DNA from: Lotus japonicus
Lineage: Eukaryota > Streptophyta > Magnoliopsida > Fabales > Fabaceae
DNA length: 64,000 nucleotides
Direction: 5' to 3'
Assembly: GCF_012489685.1 (NCBI RefSeq)
Contig: NC_080044.1
Span: 27,012,369 to 27,076,368, forward strand
Shown here in pieces: positions 34,501 through 45,015 of this stretch (positions are counted from its first letter, which is position 1; the number at the start of each line of letters is the position of its first letter). A program made the translations under genes and the position numbers. The notes under the pieces were generated by a model, which saw only the letters and a list, made by a program, of their open reading frames with translations, had not been told where the DNA came from and ran no database searches.

Positions 34501-37500
34501 TGTAACACCCCGATTTCGGTGGTGTCACTTTAGTAACCAAAGAAATAACTTAAGCGGAAAAACGTGAATTATTTTTTTTTGATAATGTAAGTTAAGACAG
34601 AAAGAGATGAAACTCTAAAACGAAGATAACAGAACTAATATACAATATGATTACAGCCCCCACTGTAAGTTGTAAACCACGTCACGAGTAAACCTCCAGT
34701 GACGGAAAGTAAAAGAGAGTAACGCCCGTAGGCAAAAGTACAAACCAAGGTAAAAATACTGTGTCCGCAACACTAAACCTCAAAATCTGAGAACAAGTTG
34801 GCCCAGCGGCCTAAGAAAAGACCCCCTAAATCCAACCAGCTCTCTGTGATCTCCATAGGAAACCAAACAAAAAGCTACCGGTAGGAAACTACCCTGTCCC
34901 CAAAACTGAAGCATGACGGTCAGAGCATCGACACTACTCCTACACTAATCCCATCTCGAGTAAGTCGCTCGGTGGCCAGCGGGGTCGACCACCCCTGAAC
35001 CGTAGTCCTCCTGATCAAGCTTCTTCAACCTAGTTTCCCCTGAAGGGTGAACCATCGTGAACCGGTCCGCCATACTCAACTGACAATGGCGTAGTCCGCC
35101 CAAACACACACAGAAGACGCGAGGGTCAACTCCAAAGAATTATATAAATAATAAAACCAGATATATAGGGTAATAATTATTTAGCCTCTCAGGCTTATAC
35201 GTTTAGGGATAACATCCTAGGGTTGCATATATCACAATGAATATAAAGATCATAATAACAATTAGCATGCCTCAAGTAGGATAAACAGGTACCAATCACA
35301 CTCAGCAACTAAGTCAGCATGTATGTTGCATGAAATGCAATGCTGGGTAACAAAATGCATTCCGGAAGAAGGATGGACACCATCGAGTCAGCCCTAACAC
35401 CGGCCAAAGTGGGACCATTCCGCTCGGGCGTCTCTTACACCACACAAAAGTAGTCAGATCAGCAGTGAACCCGTAGGTCTGCCATTCCGTCTGCTACTGA
35501 GGACCACCGTAGTGTCCTAAATATGGAAATCCGGGTCTTATGACCATTTTGGAATCCACCGAGGTCCGGTAATCCGCCGTGTATTAACCTCAAAATGAGT
35601 GCATGAATGCAAGTGGTTAGCCAAACAACGTCTCCGACCTCACTCGACACGTCGTCACGTGTTCTAGCTAACTTATTGTCTCTAAAAAGCCTACCCTAAG
35701 GCAAACGTCGATTCTGCGACAAAATGAATTAATCAAAAGAAGAAGATACTTTGGAACTCATGGTTCCCGGCTAAACTTTAGATAGCCAATCAATAAACTG
35801 CTCATCGAGCGAAAAGGTACCGAAGTACTTGGAAACTTATAGTCTCCGGCTAAACTTTAGATAGCCAAACAATAACCTGCTCAACGAGCGAAAAGGTACC
35901 GAAGTACTTGGAAACTTATAGTCTCCGGCTAAACTTTAGATAGCCAAACAATAAACTGCTCATCGAGCGAAAGAGTATAAGCATACTCGGAAACTTGTAA
36001 GTTTCCTCAAGACTTGGACTCGACGACACTTCTCATATCTTCAAGACTAATATTCAGGCTCTAAGCTCTTATCTAAATGTTGTTATCATTTGTTCAAGGG
36101 GTTTAGAGATTGATTAATGTCTTATGAATTTTCTTTGAGAAAATAGATTTCGTTTAGTCTTATGATACTTCCTATGAGTTTCAGGGATCCCATAATCCCA
36201 ATTAATTTCTGAGAAGGTCTCGATCCATTAAAATATAACAAGGTCCGAACTTCGTTCGTCCTTTCAAAACTCTCTCAAAATCTCATAAAAATTCGGCATG
36301 ACTTGCCCGTAATCCTCACTTTCCAGAAACATAGGCACGAGTGGAATAACATCAATGAAACAGCTCAACCAATAGGCATAAACAGCATATTCCAACACAT
36401 CCTAAGTTAACCATGTAGCACATAGCATGTGAATCATTTAGCACACAATATCATGGCATCAAGTACTCAACAAGTTCGGCCGAAGCCTCAGAAATCATTT
36501 CAGACATTTAGCAATTAGGTGCATAACACATAAATCAAGTCGAATTTCATCGACACCTAAAGCATTATCTAGTAATTCAGAGAGTAGCCCTCACCTGTAA
36601 CTCCTCCAGCGTTTTCCTCACAACCTCCTTCACGTTCCTCGCCTTGATCTCCAGGAAACTCCTCAAAAGAACCTTAAGCCAAAATCACAGAAATCAACAC
36701 ATTGAGTCAGGAACTCAGCAAGCAATAAGTCCTAGGGTTACACGGTACATTACAAACTCTGTGGTACGACAATCTAACGCGTTAAGACAAGTTTTCGAAA
36801 AAGTCGGATTTCCTCCCCCCTTGGTATAGCTCTCGGCCACTTTCCTTAATTGGGAGGGTCGATTTTTCTTCGATCAAACTTGGTTCCTAGGTTAACATAC
36901 GCCGTAACTAAGACGGTTCTAAGCTCGGAAAAATTTTCGGATCGAAAACTGATATAGGGGTAGTTTGGTCATTATTTTTAGCTCAAAATTTCAAAATTGG
37001 ATTTTTGAAAAACAGATTGGATGGAGACGTCCACAACGACGTTTATGACGACAAATCCTACTAGCACTAAGCCAAGTCGATAGATTAGAGCTTAAAGGTT
37101 GCGACTTTACCGAAAAATGGGTATTTAAGGTAGAAATTGATCCCGGCGGCATTTCGTCGACATTTGACAAAATCTAATCCGCAGAACACGCTCAGGAGCA
37201 TGCAGGGAAGAAGTTTAGACACTGAAATCAAGCTATTTGGACAATTTTACAAAAAGCTCCAAACTTTGAGCTCAGAAAAACATAGAAAAAGTCGACAGAT
37301 CTGACGATCAGAAGCGAGATATAGTTTACCTACCTCAAGGTCTTCGATTAGCAACGATCGGTGAAGAAAACGGGCAAAGATTCGCGAAAATCCGGATCCT
37401 CTCTTTCTCTCTAGCTGCTCACGGTTTTTTTGGGGGAGGGAATGGGTGATTTTTTTGGCAAAAATCTAATTTTCAAGCTATTTATAGGTTTTGGAAAAAG

Positions 37501-38161
37501 CGGAAAAAAGATTTTTTTGCGATTCCGATTTTTCCTGCGCGTTCCTCTGCGCATTCTAAGATAGGTTCTGGCGACAGAATTCCAGAACTCAAAACAGGAT
37601 TCTTGGAGTTAAACCAAGAGATCCAAAATCGGCATAAGTCGGTGTAAGTCGGTTTATCCCGAAAAACTACTTTTTGCAGTGATCGTCGGATGAGAAAACT
37701 TCCTTCTGAAGAAAGATTGGGAATGACGAGAGAAATAGGAGAACGCGGGTGGAATCTTCATTTGCAGCTCCGAATAGAAAAAGTCTTCATCGTCTGTCGA
37801 TCTTAGGTTTCTCGAACTATCAGGGATTCCGTTTCGGCAAACTTCCGAGAATTGGAATTTGACGTTCGTACTTTCCAGGATTTCGCATCGAAATGGTTGT
37901 TTAAGGACGGAAAAGAGAAGTTCTAACATTTCTCTGAGGATTTTTGGAATTAGTTTCCATCGTGTCCTAAAGCGTAAATTAACTATTCACTAATACCTTT
38001 GACCTAGGATTAAGCGTATGTTAGTCGTGCTATAACTCTTATCGATTTTTCGATAAATTCTTGGACTTTTCCTGAACCTTTTTCCTTCACAAATTTATCT
38101 TAATCAAATAAACTCTTTTATTTTATTCACTTATCCAAAGCGTTAAAACTTGGGCCTTACA
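34501..38161 (-). mobile_element. Solo Tekay-like LTR, 3661 bp, with 5-bp target duplication
   Basis: It begins TGTAACACCCC and ends GGGCCTTACA, and CACCC flanks it on both sides (34496-34500 and 38162-38166). No internal region is present, so it arose by recombination between the two LTRs of a complete element. It splits the 5' leader of a plus-strand copia element. A minus-strand TATA box (CTATAAATAG) lies at about 37478-37487. It is a diverged relative of the LTRs at 1-21907. Confidence 0.95.
35768..36000. repeat. 79-bp tandem repeat in the solo LTR, about three copies
   Basis: Units start at 35768, 35847 and 35926, each beginning cggctaaactttagatagcc and containing GCTC(a)TCGAGC-type inverted words (gctcatcgagc). 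The array lies between gattctgcgacaaaa and the gactcgacgacac segment, the same place as the 26-bp and 60-bp arrays in the related LTRs. Confidence 0.9.
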
Positions 38162-38209
38162 CACCCTGTTCTGTTTGGGTGAGCTCCAGGGAGGACAAAT
38201 TCTGGTTCG

Positions 38210-40411
38210 ATGGACAATTCGAAGGATGTTGGTTTTGCCTACAGGCCACCAAATCTTGATGGTACTAACTACGACTACTGGAAGGCTCGTATGGTTGCCT
38301 GTCTCAAATCCATTGATAGCAAGACATGGAAGGCTATTATCAAAGGATGGACTCATCCAGTTATTGCACCTAAAGAAGGTTCGTCAACTACGGAGCTGAA
38401 GCCAGAAGCTGACTGGACCAAAGAAGAAGATGATGAGGCTCCGGAAAGTTCTAAGGCCCTGAATGCAATATTTCATTGTGTGGACAAGAATATATTCAAG
38501 TTAATCAACACGTGCACTGTGGCCAAAGATGCTTGGGAGATTCTCAAAACTGCACATGAGGGAACCTCGAGAGTACGTATGTCAAGACTTCAAATCATAA
38601 CCACTCAGTTTGAAAATCTAAGAATGAAGGAGGACGAGTCCATTACAAAATTTCACATGAGGGTTCGGGACTTAGCTAATAATTCCTTTGCCTTGGGTGA
38701 ACAAATTTCAAAAGAGAAGCTTGTGAGAAAGATCCTCAGATCTCTTCCCAAGAAATTTGATATGAAAGTCACAACAATTGAAGAGGCTCAAGACATAAGC
38801 AGTGTCAAAGTTGATGAACTCATTGGGTCCCTTATGACTTATGAGATGACTTTGAATGATAGACCTGAGAAGAAGAACAAAAGCATTGCCTTTGTTTCCA
38901 ATGTTGAAGAAGAAGATGATCAGGATGAAAGTGAAAATTGCGAGACAATATCAGAAGCCATATGTCTTGCCAAAAAATTCAACAAGATTTTGAGGAGACT
39001 GCATAGGCGACCCAAATTCAATGTCCAGGACAACCGGTCAGATAACCTCAAAAACTCTGGATATCAATGTAAGGGAAAGGAAGAGGACAGAGGTGTCAAA
39101 ATCAAAGGGATACAATGTCATGAGTGTGAAGGTTTTGGGCATATCAAGACTGAATGCCCTATGTTTATGAAGAAGCAGAAGAAGGGAATGATCACTACGT
39201 GGTCTAATGAAGAATCTAAAAGTGAGAATGAGAATGAAACTTCTAATGTTGTAATGTCATTCATAGGGAAATGTAAATCTGATGATGGCGTTAGTGATGA
39301 ATAGGTCACAGATGAGGAGTTGGCTGAAGCGTACAAATTTTTGTACATCAAATGGAAAGAGGCATGCATCTGTGGTCAGCAACAAAAGAGGCTTGTGTGT
39401 GAACTCCAAACTGAAAGAAATAAGCTAGCTGGAGAGGTTGGTTTGTTAACTTCCAAGATGGAAAACATGACAAAGTCCATTCGCATGATGAACACAAGCT
39501 CAAATGTTCTTGATGAAATTCTCATTGCTGGAAGAAGTGATGGGGATAATTATGCATCTTTGAACAAAGGAAGCAAGAACATGTCTAAGGAATATGAAGT
39601 TGTGGGCAAACAGTCTAGCTACCAGGTGTCTAACCAGAAGTCGAGACAATGGGTGAGACATCAGTATCCACAAGTCAGGAACTATCAAAACTCAACATGG
39701 AGGTGTCATCATTGTGGAAGATTTGGTCTTACTAGGCCTTATTGTTTTAAATTATATGGATATCCAAAGGCAAATGATCAAGCAAAAATAGAGGAGACCA
39801 AGGTACAAGCTAAAGTCAAGAGTGAATGGAAACCTAGAGTTGTGTCTACTGGACTTATTGCTCACACATCCCTGCGTGCTTCAGCTAGAGAAGACTGGTA
39901 TTTTGACAGTGGATGTTCAAAGCATATGATTGGAGTCAAAATGTATCTGGAAGAAGTGAGGCCTCATGCCAGCAGTAATGTGACTTTTGGAGATGGAGAA
40001 AAAGGAAAGATAAAGGGCATAGGAAAACTGACTCATTCAAGTTCACCAAGTCTTGAAGATGTGCTACTTGTTGATGGGTTGAAAGCTAATTTGATCAGCA
40101 TCGGGCAGCTATGTGATCAAAATCTTAATGTTACCTTCACCAAATCTGGATGTGTTGTTATGAATGAAGTCATGCAGATGTTGATGAACGGAGTGCGCTC
40201 AAAAGATAATTGATATATGTGGACTCCACAGTTAGTTTCTCATCCTGCTCGTTGTTTGATTACTAAAGAAGATGAAGTCAAAATCTGGCACCAGAAGCTT
40301 GGTCATCTAAACCTCAAGAGCATGAAAAGAATCATTACTGAAGAAGCTATTATACCGGATAGGCCTGTCATGTATTCTGCAGAGGTTGGTGCTTGCCTCT
40401 CTTGTAGATAA
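38210..40411 (+). pseudogene. Ty1/copia gag, protease and start of integrase, truncated
   Basis: A single plus-strand frame is broken by TAG at 39302-39304 and TGA at 40211-40213. Gag core: NLDGTNYDYWKARMVACLKS. The CCHC knuckle CHECEGFGHIKTEC lies near 39115-39160. A second knuckle-like motif, CHHCGRFGLTRPYC, has Leu where His is expected. The protease reads WYFDSGCSKHMIG near 39897, and the GAG-pre-integrase motif WHQKLGHLNLKSM lies near 40288. The frame ends at a TAG at 40409 just as the integrase zinc motif starts, and nothing further of pol follows. It is the 3' continuation of the LTR and primer site at 33549-34492, separated by the solo LTR. Confidence 0.88.
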
Positions 40412-41474
40412 CTGATACAAGTAGATTGATATGAGGCTTGTTTCTGCTTTAATAGAGAGGTGGTACCCCGAGACCTCATCCTTCCATTTTCCTTTTGGTG
40501 AGACGACTTGCCCTCTGGACGATGTATCTTGACTTCTCCATATCCTTATCCATGACAACTTATGATGGATTCGAGAATCAGAAGTTATGATGGATCCAAG
40601 AATCAAATACCAAAACCATGTGAGAGGGTGTTTCCTCGCAAAGTTCGCAGGAACATCCAACACATAATTGCAAACGAGGCTCCAATTCTGCTCACCTCGC
40701 TTTCAAAAGCTTAGAGTTGTTCTCGAAGGCTAGTAAACCTTATGTAGGGCTCAACCACATGTGGATTGCAAAAACTTATAACCGCCAAGGTTGGAGAATA
40801 AAGAGTTAGAAAAGGAAAGGGTTCCTCGTGTTCATCGAGACACAAAAGTTCCATTTTGTCTCCTATGTGAGAAATTGTAGGAGCCCCGCTGATGTTGTGG
40901 TTGATTGCATGGGCCTTTTGGAGAATTCCTTGCTTTTGGGCCATATCCATATGCACCACTTCTTGGATGTGCCTCTGAGTGGATTCTTTGTCAAGTTGCA
41001 CATACAAAGGTTACGCCTGAGTGACAAGCAAAGGTTGTGCATGTAGAACAATGTGGGGGGTTTTGGAGCAGCACAAGTTGTACAACTGTGTTGTTGGCAT
41101 GTTGGGGGACCGTAATTGTCTGATTACGATCCTTCTCACACTACAATTGTGCTTCTAAAGTTACCGTGAAAAAGTTATGGTGTTATGCACGATATTTTTC
41201 TCCAAGAGTGGTTGAGGTTACTGTTATAATTTAAAGGAAATAATAGAAGAAAAAAGTCATCTCTAACTAAAGTGCTTCTATGTTAAATAAAAAAGAGCAT
41301 GCATGTTAATAGTAAGAAAACGGAAGCGTACCACGATTCAAAATGAAATTGTTGTGGAACCAAATTATTTAAGAAACTTGATGCGGAAGCGGAAATGAAT
41401 CCATGATGAAGTTGATGTGGAATCATATTCATGAGTGACTTGATTCAGAATATGGTGGTTTGATCTTCCAAGAC
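40412..41474. other. About 1 kb without recognisable genes
   Basis: No domain-bearing frame on either strand. Short frames at 40711-41046 overlap each other on both strands and carry no family signature. The copia element stops abruptly at its left edge and a gypsy-type LTR begins at 41475. Confidence 0.55.
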
Positions 41475-42161
41475 TGTAACGCCCCAATTTCTCAACTGAG
41501 GAATCACATTAGTAACCTAACAGAGTCTAAGGACTATTTCGTAATCCTAAGAAATCATGATAATTTTTTTCCTTTTCGAAACAACTCAACAAAGTTTAAT
41601 ACATAACATAGTCTTAATTAAACAACCCGTTCCCGACATATAATAATAATGTCTTACAATATCATAAACAAGTTTCCAAAATAAGTACGCTCACTTAGAC
41701 AAGTGGCGAAGGTAAGATTTAAATAACAGAGTTTTCAGATGGAGACAGAAACTCAGAATAGTCCTCCAAAAGGAAGAAGCAACTGCTTCATCCACCTTTA
41801 CACGACTGCCCACGGTCACGGTCTCCAACTCGAACGACTAAGCTTCAGCGGAAGGCTCTCCATCGCCTAATAGCGTTAAGCGCCCAAACAACAAGTAGCA
41901 AATAGAAAAGGTTAACTCCATGCAATTACCATGTATAAAAGAGAAAATCATGCTATTCAAATTTAATTACCTATCATGGTAAATAAACTAGCAACTTAAG
42001 TTAATCCAGATATCAACAAAACCAGCAATATAACTAAACTCATATATCAATAACTTAACATAGATTAGCTCAGATAACAATAACCTCAACAACATATCAT
42101 TAAATCAGATATCAATAAACCAATAACTAAAATCCAACAACATAGGGTCAGGTGTTAGTTC
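41475..42161 (-). repeat. Fragment of another gypsy-type LTR
   Basis: It starts TGTAACGCCCCAATTTCTC, the typical opening of this LTR class. It has the same sequence of landmarks as the Tekay LTRs (tcacattagtaacc near the start) but is otherwise strongly diverged. It is interrupted at 42161 by Sirevirus D. The continuation should lie beyond the right end of the Sirevirus array, outside the window. Strand is inferred from the shared opening. Confidence 0.65.
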
Positions 42162-43371
42162 TGAAGGTATGAAAAACGGTAGAAAGGGGGGGTTTGAATA
42201 ACGTTTTCAAGATAAAACTTCCACCTTAAAGATTTAGACAAATCTTTCGAGAACTTAAGTGCTTAAGATGAAGAGATAGAGAAGCACACAAGGATTTTTA
42301 TCCTGGTTCACTTGATAAATCACTCAAGCTACTCCAGTCCACCCGTTAAGGTGATTTCTTCCTTCTTAGAATGAAGGCAATCCACTAATCAGGTAAAGTG
42401 TTACAACTGCACTTGAAACCTACAAGTGACTAACAATTACACTGACTTAGCTCACACTAAGATTCACTCTCTTAGTCTTCTCTAGGATCCGATCAACCTT
42501 GATCTCCTAAAGGAACTAAACAAACTGTTTATCAAAGAATTGTTTACAAGAGATTTGCTTCTAAAAAGCTAATAGTAAACACAATGAATTTCAGATGAAA
42601 GAAAGCTTAGAATAATTTGAATATGTCTTGCGCGTATGTATTGCTTCTAGCCGCTTCTTTCAATCTTCAGCCTCTATATATACTCCAAGGAATAGGGTCT
42701 AACGTTGCATGGGAAATGCTACCGTTGGAGGGCAGTTCTGGAAATTCCAGCTTCTGCTGTGGCTGAGAACGTTAGGTAGGTCGTCAGGAAGGTACAGTTG
42801 CTTTTGTACTTGGATAGTGACTTGACCTTTAAACCTAGGAGACTTCTGATCAGGAGAGAGCTTCATGTTGGAACTTGTGAAGGCGGTTGATCAGAGTCAG
42901 AGGGAAAGCACAGATCCTCTGACCGTTGTATCTTCTGATTCTGAACTCAGAGGGAAGTACATGGTCTTCAGAGTTTCTTGCTTCTGGACATCAGAGTTTC
43001 CACTTTTCAGCTTCTGGATCTTCAGAGTCTTCTACACCATCAGAACATCTGAACCTTCAGTGTTTCTAGGTTATCAGAACTTCTGGATCTTCAGAGCTTC
43101 TAGTGACTGAGTCCACATCAGAGTTTGTGTAGCTTCAGAACTTCTGAAGCTTTTCCACTGTTCATATTGAACATGGTGAATGCAAAAGCGTTTCTTGGGT
43201 CACTCTTTATGCATAGTGCTTCTGATTTGTGTGGGATTGAATTGAGGTCAGAGCCTGTAAATAGCACACTCAGAAAATCACGTTAGAGTACCACAATTGT
43301 TCATATCAAAAGGTTAACTTGTAATCATCAAAACATAGAGTTGTACTACTAGATCAAAACTTGATCTTACA
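42162..43371 (-). repeat. Sirevirus D 3' LTR, 1210 bp
   Basis: It begins TGAAGGTATGAAAAACG and ends GATCTTACA. It matches the LTR at 57384-58597 with several percent substitutions and several indels by eye, so it is much older than the Tekay insertions. The minus-strand TATA box (GTATATATAG) lies at about 42676-42687. The left flank is AGTTC (42157-42161), the expected target duplication, whose partner is not in the window. Confidence 0.93.
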
Positions 43372-43935
43372 ATCTCCCCCTTTTTGATGATGACAAAACT
43401 AAGATTTTTGATGAACAATTCTTAAGCAATAAACTGAATTCACTCAGAGTTTAAGGATATAGAATAAGACTTATCCTGATGTGAATAGTTTATCTTGCTC
43501 ATTCTGAATTCAAGTCACTGCTTGATTCTGAGCTTAGCTCCCCCTGAATCTAATACTTGATGAAAACGTTAGTATAGTCTAGATTCTGAGCTAAATAATA
43601 TAAGAGTTCAGCGTGAAAATCTTATGACATAGATGAAATAGAGTAATCAGAGCGCATAAGTATTCAGAGTCAACGGACAAGGTATCAGAGTCTTGGGTAT
43701 CAGAGTCAAACTAAAATCACTTCAGAAGAAGTGAAATGTATTCCTTGTATTTGCCCAGTGACACATCTATGGTCATAAAGGTGGAACTCTTAAATTCTCC
43801 AGAAGAAAAATAAATCACACTAACACATCTTACACATCAAAAACTGGGTGTACTCCCCCTTTTTGTCATAAGCAAAAAGCTTGGGGTGTGAAAAACTTAG
43901 CTTGAAGTACAAGGTACTCCCCCTTAGAGAAGGTC
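43372..43935 (-). promoter_or_regulatory. Polypurine tract cluster of Sirevirus D
   Basis: The functional tract is next to the LTR: minus strand AAAAAGGGGGAGAT at 43372-43385. Similar purine runs recur at about 43529-43536, 43853-43862 and 43918-43926 (plus strand tccccct). Repeated polypurine motifs upstream of the 3' LTR are a known Sirevirus trait. Sirevirus E has the same four at about 58598, 58764, 59080 and 59142. Confidence 0.75.
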
Positions 43936-44110
43936 TAAGTTGTAAGAAATATAAAACGATGCATGAAACAGAGTTAGGTGAAATAAAGAGAAGAGTTAAT
44001 GCAAGAGAAGAACGTTTACCACCGGCCAAGGTAGTAAAGAAAAGGGTCAGTTACCAAGAACTTAACCTCGAGAAACTGTAGAGCATTAACTTTCAGAGAG
44101 AAAGTGAAGC

Positions 44111-44120
44111 CTATATAAAG
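44111..44120 (+). promoter_or_regulatory. TATA box of the antisense gene in Sirevirus D
   Basis: CTATATAAAG on the plus strand, about 50 bp before the ATG at 44172. Sirevirus E has TATAAAAA at 59339-59346, at a similar distance from its own ATG. Expression is inferred only from position and conservation. Confidence 0.55.
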
Positions 44121-44171
44121 CGATGGAGAAAGGGTAAGCTTCACAACTCGAACATTATCACAAAAGGAAAT

Positions 44172-44564
44172 ATGGCATCATATATGATCACACTCGAAGA
44201 GCTGAGAAGAAAGGCCTTTGAGGAGGACTTGTTCCTCAACATTAGGCATCCAGAGGGTACAACAACCATCTCAGAGCTAACACGGACACTGCTGAAGGAA
44301 TACCTGCGTCCAGAATTGAAGAATGACTTGAGGGAATTCCTTGCCTTCATGGAGGAAGTGCAAGAACTCAGCCAGCTTGAAATAAAGCTGCTGGAAGAGA
44401 AAGAGATCATAGAGGAAGGGCTCAAGACTTCAGAAGAGGTTCTGGAGAGGACTGAGCTGATCGTCAAGCTGAACAACATCCAGTATTCACTGGATCGTCT
44501 GGAGAGGAAGAGGTCAGAGCAGCGCCAAGAGTGCAGAAGAATGAGGAGAGATCCTCCATTCTAG
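44172..44564 (+). CDS. Conserved antisense ORF of Sirevirus D, 130 aa, function unknown
   Basis: A plus-strand frame opposite to all other genes of the element, between the end of the third ORF and the 3' LTR. It aligns over its full 130 codons, without any indel, to the frame at 59403-59795 in Sirevirus E. By eye 88 residues are identical, many changes are conservative, and about 30 further codons differ only synonymously. Both start MASY and end with DPPF then TAG. The protein is rich in Leu, Glu, Lys and Arg in a heptad-like spacing, so a helical or coiled-coil fold is likely. There is no signal peptide, membrane span or zinc motif. A TATA box lies upstream (44111) and AATAAA at 44594-44599 downstream. 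I do not recognise the family. Confidence 0.7.
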   Translation: MASYMITLEELRRKAFEEDLFLNIRHPEGTTTISELTRTLLKEYLRPELKNDLREFLAFMEEVQELSQLEIKLLEEKEIIEEGLKTSEEVLERTELIVKLNNIQYSLDRLERKRSEQRQECRRMRRDPPF

Positions 44565-44593
44565 ATTTAGGAAGAAAATGTATGATGAAAAAA

Positions 44594-44599
44594 AATAAA
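44594..44599 (+). terminator. Poly(A) signal after the antisense gene of D
   Basis: AATAAA, about 30 bp after the stop codon. Sirevirus E has AATAAA at 59852-59857. Confidence 0.45.
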
Positions 44600-44639
44600 G
44601 CGTATAAATAAAGAAATCATTTTGCAAACACAGTGTCAA

Positions 44640-44644
44640 ATATA

Positions 44645-44735
<91 letters not shown>

Positions 44736-44750
44736 GTATATATATATATG

Positions 44751-44781
<31 letters not shown>

Positions 44782-44782
44782 G
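44640..44782. repeat. (TA)n microsatellite with interspersed TG/CA steps
   Basis: About 140 bp of alternating TA, broken at intervals by tatgta or tacata. Sirevirus E has only a short, interrupted remnant at about 59886-59910, so the expansion is specific to D. Confidence 0.95.
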
Positions 44783-45015
44783 TAAAGGTAAATGTAAATA
44801 AGTCAAAAAGAAATAACTAAAGAAACAGAAATTAACAAAATAAAGCAAGGTAAAAGAAAAGCGAAGAGATCCTAAAACTAAGGTTTATCAGAGCGACGCA
44901 GAAGTTCCATCATCATGTGCTTCATATCCAACAGCATAGACTCATGAGAATTAAGACGTTGTTCCAGGATGTCGAGTCTGGACGAGCTTGACTGAGTAGA
45001 GCTGGAAGGAACCTT

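Noticed and set aside
40711..41051. Overlapping frames on both strands as a small host gene
   Set aside because: No start context, domain or splice structure stands out, and the opposite-strand frames mirror each other.
42830..43150. CAGAACTTCTG words as heat-shock elements
   Set aside because: GAA and TTC are separated by one base (GAAcTTC), while a heat-shock element needs two between the inverted triplets.
44141..44479. 112-codon Ser-rich minus-strand frame opposite the antisense gene of D
   Set aside because: It is the mirror of Glu/Leu codons on the other strand, and in E the same frame is broken to 70 codons. The plus-strand frame is the conserved one.
44636..44848. 70-codon frame of alternating Ile and Tyr
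   Set aside because: Pure translation of the (TA)n microsatellite.
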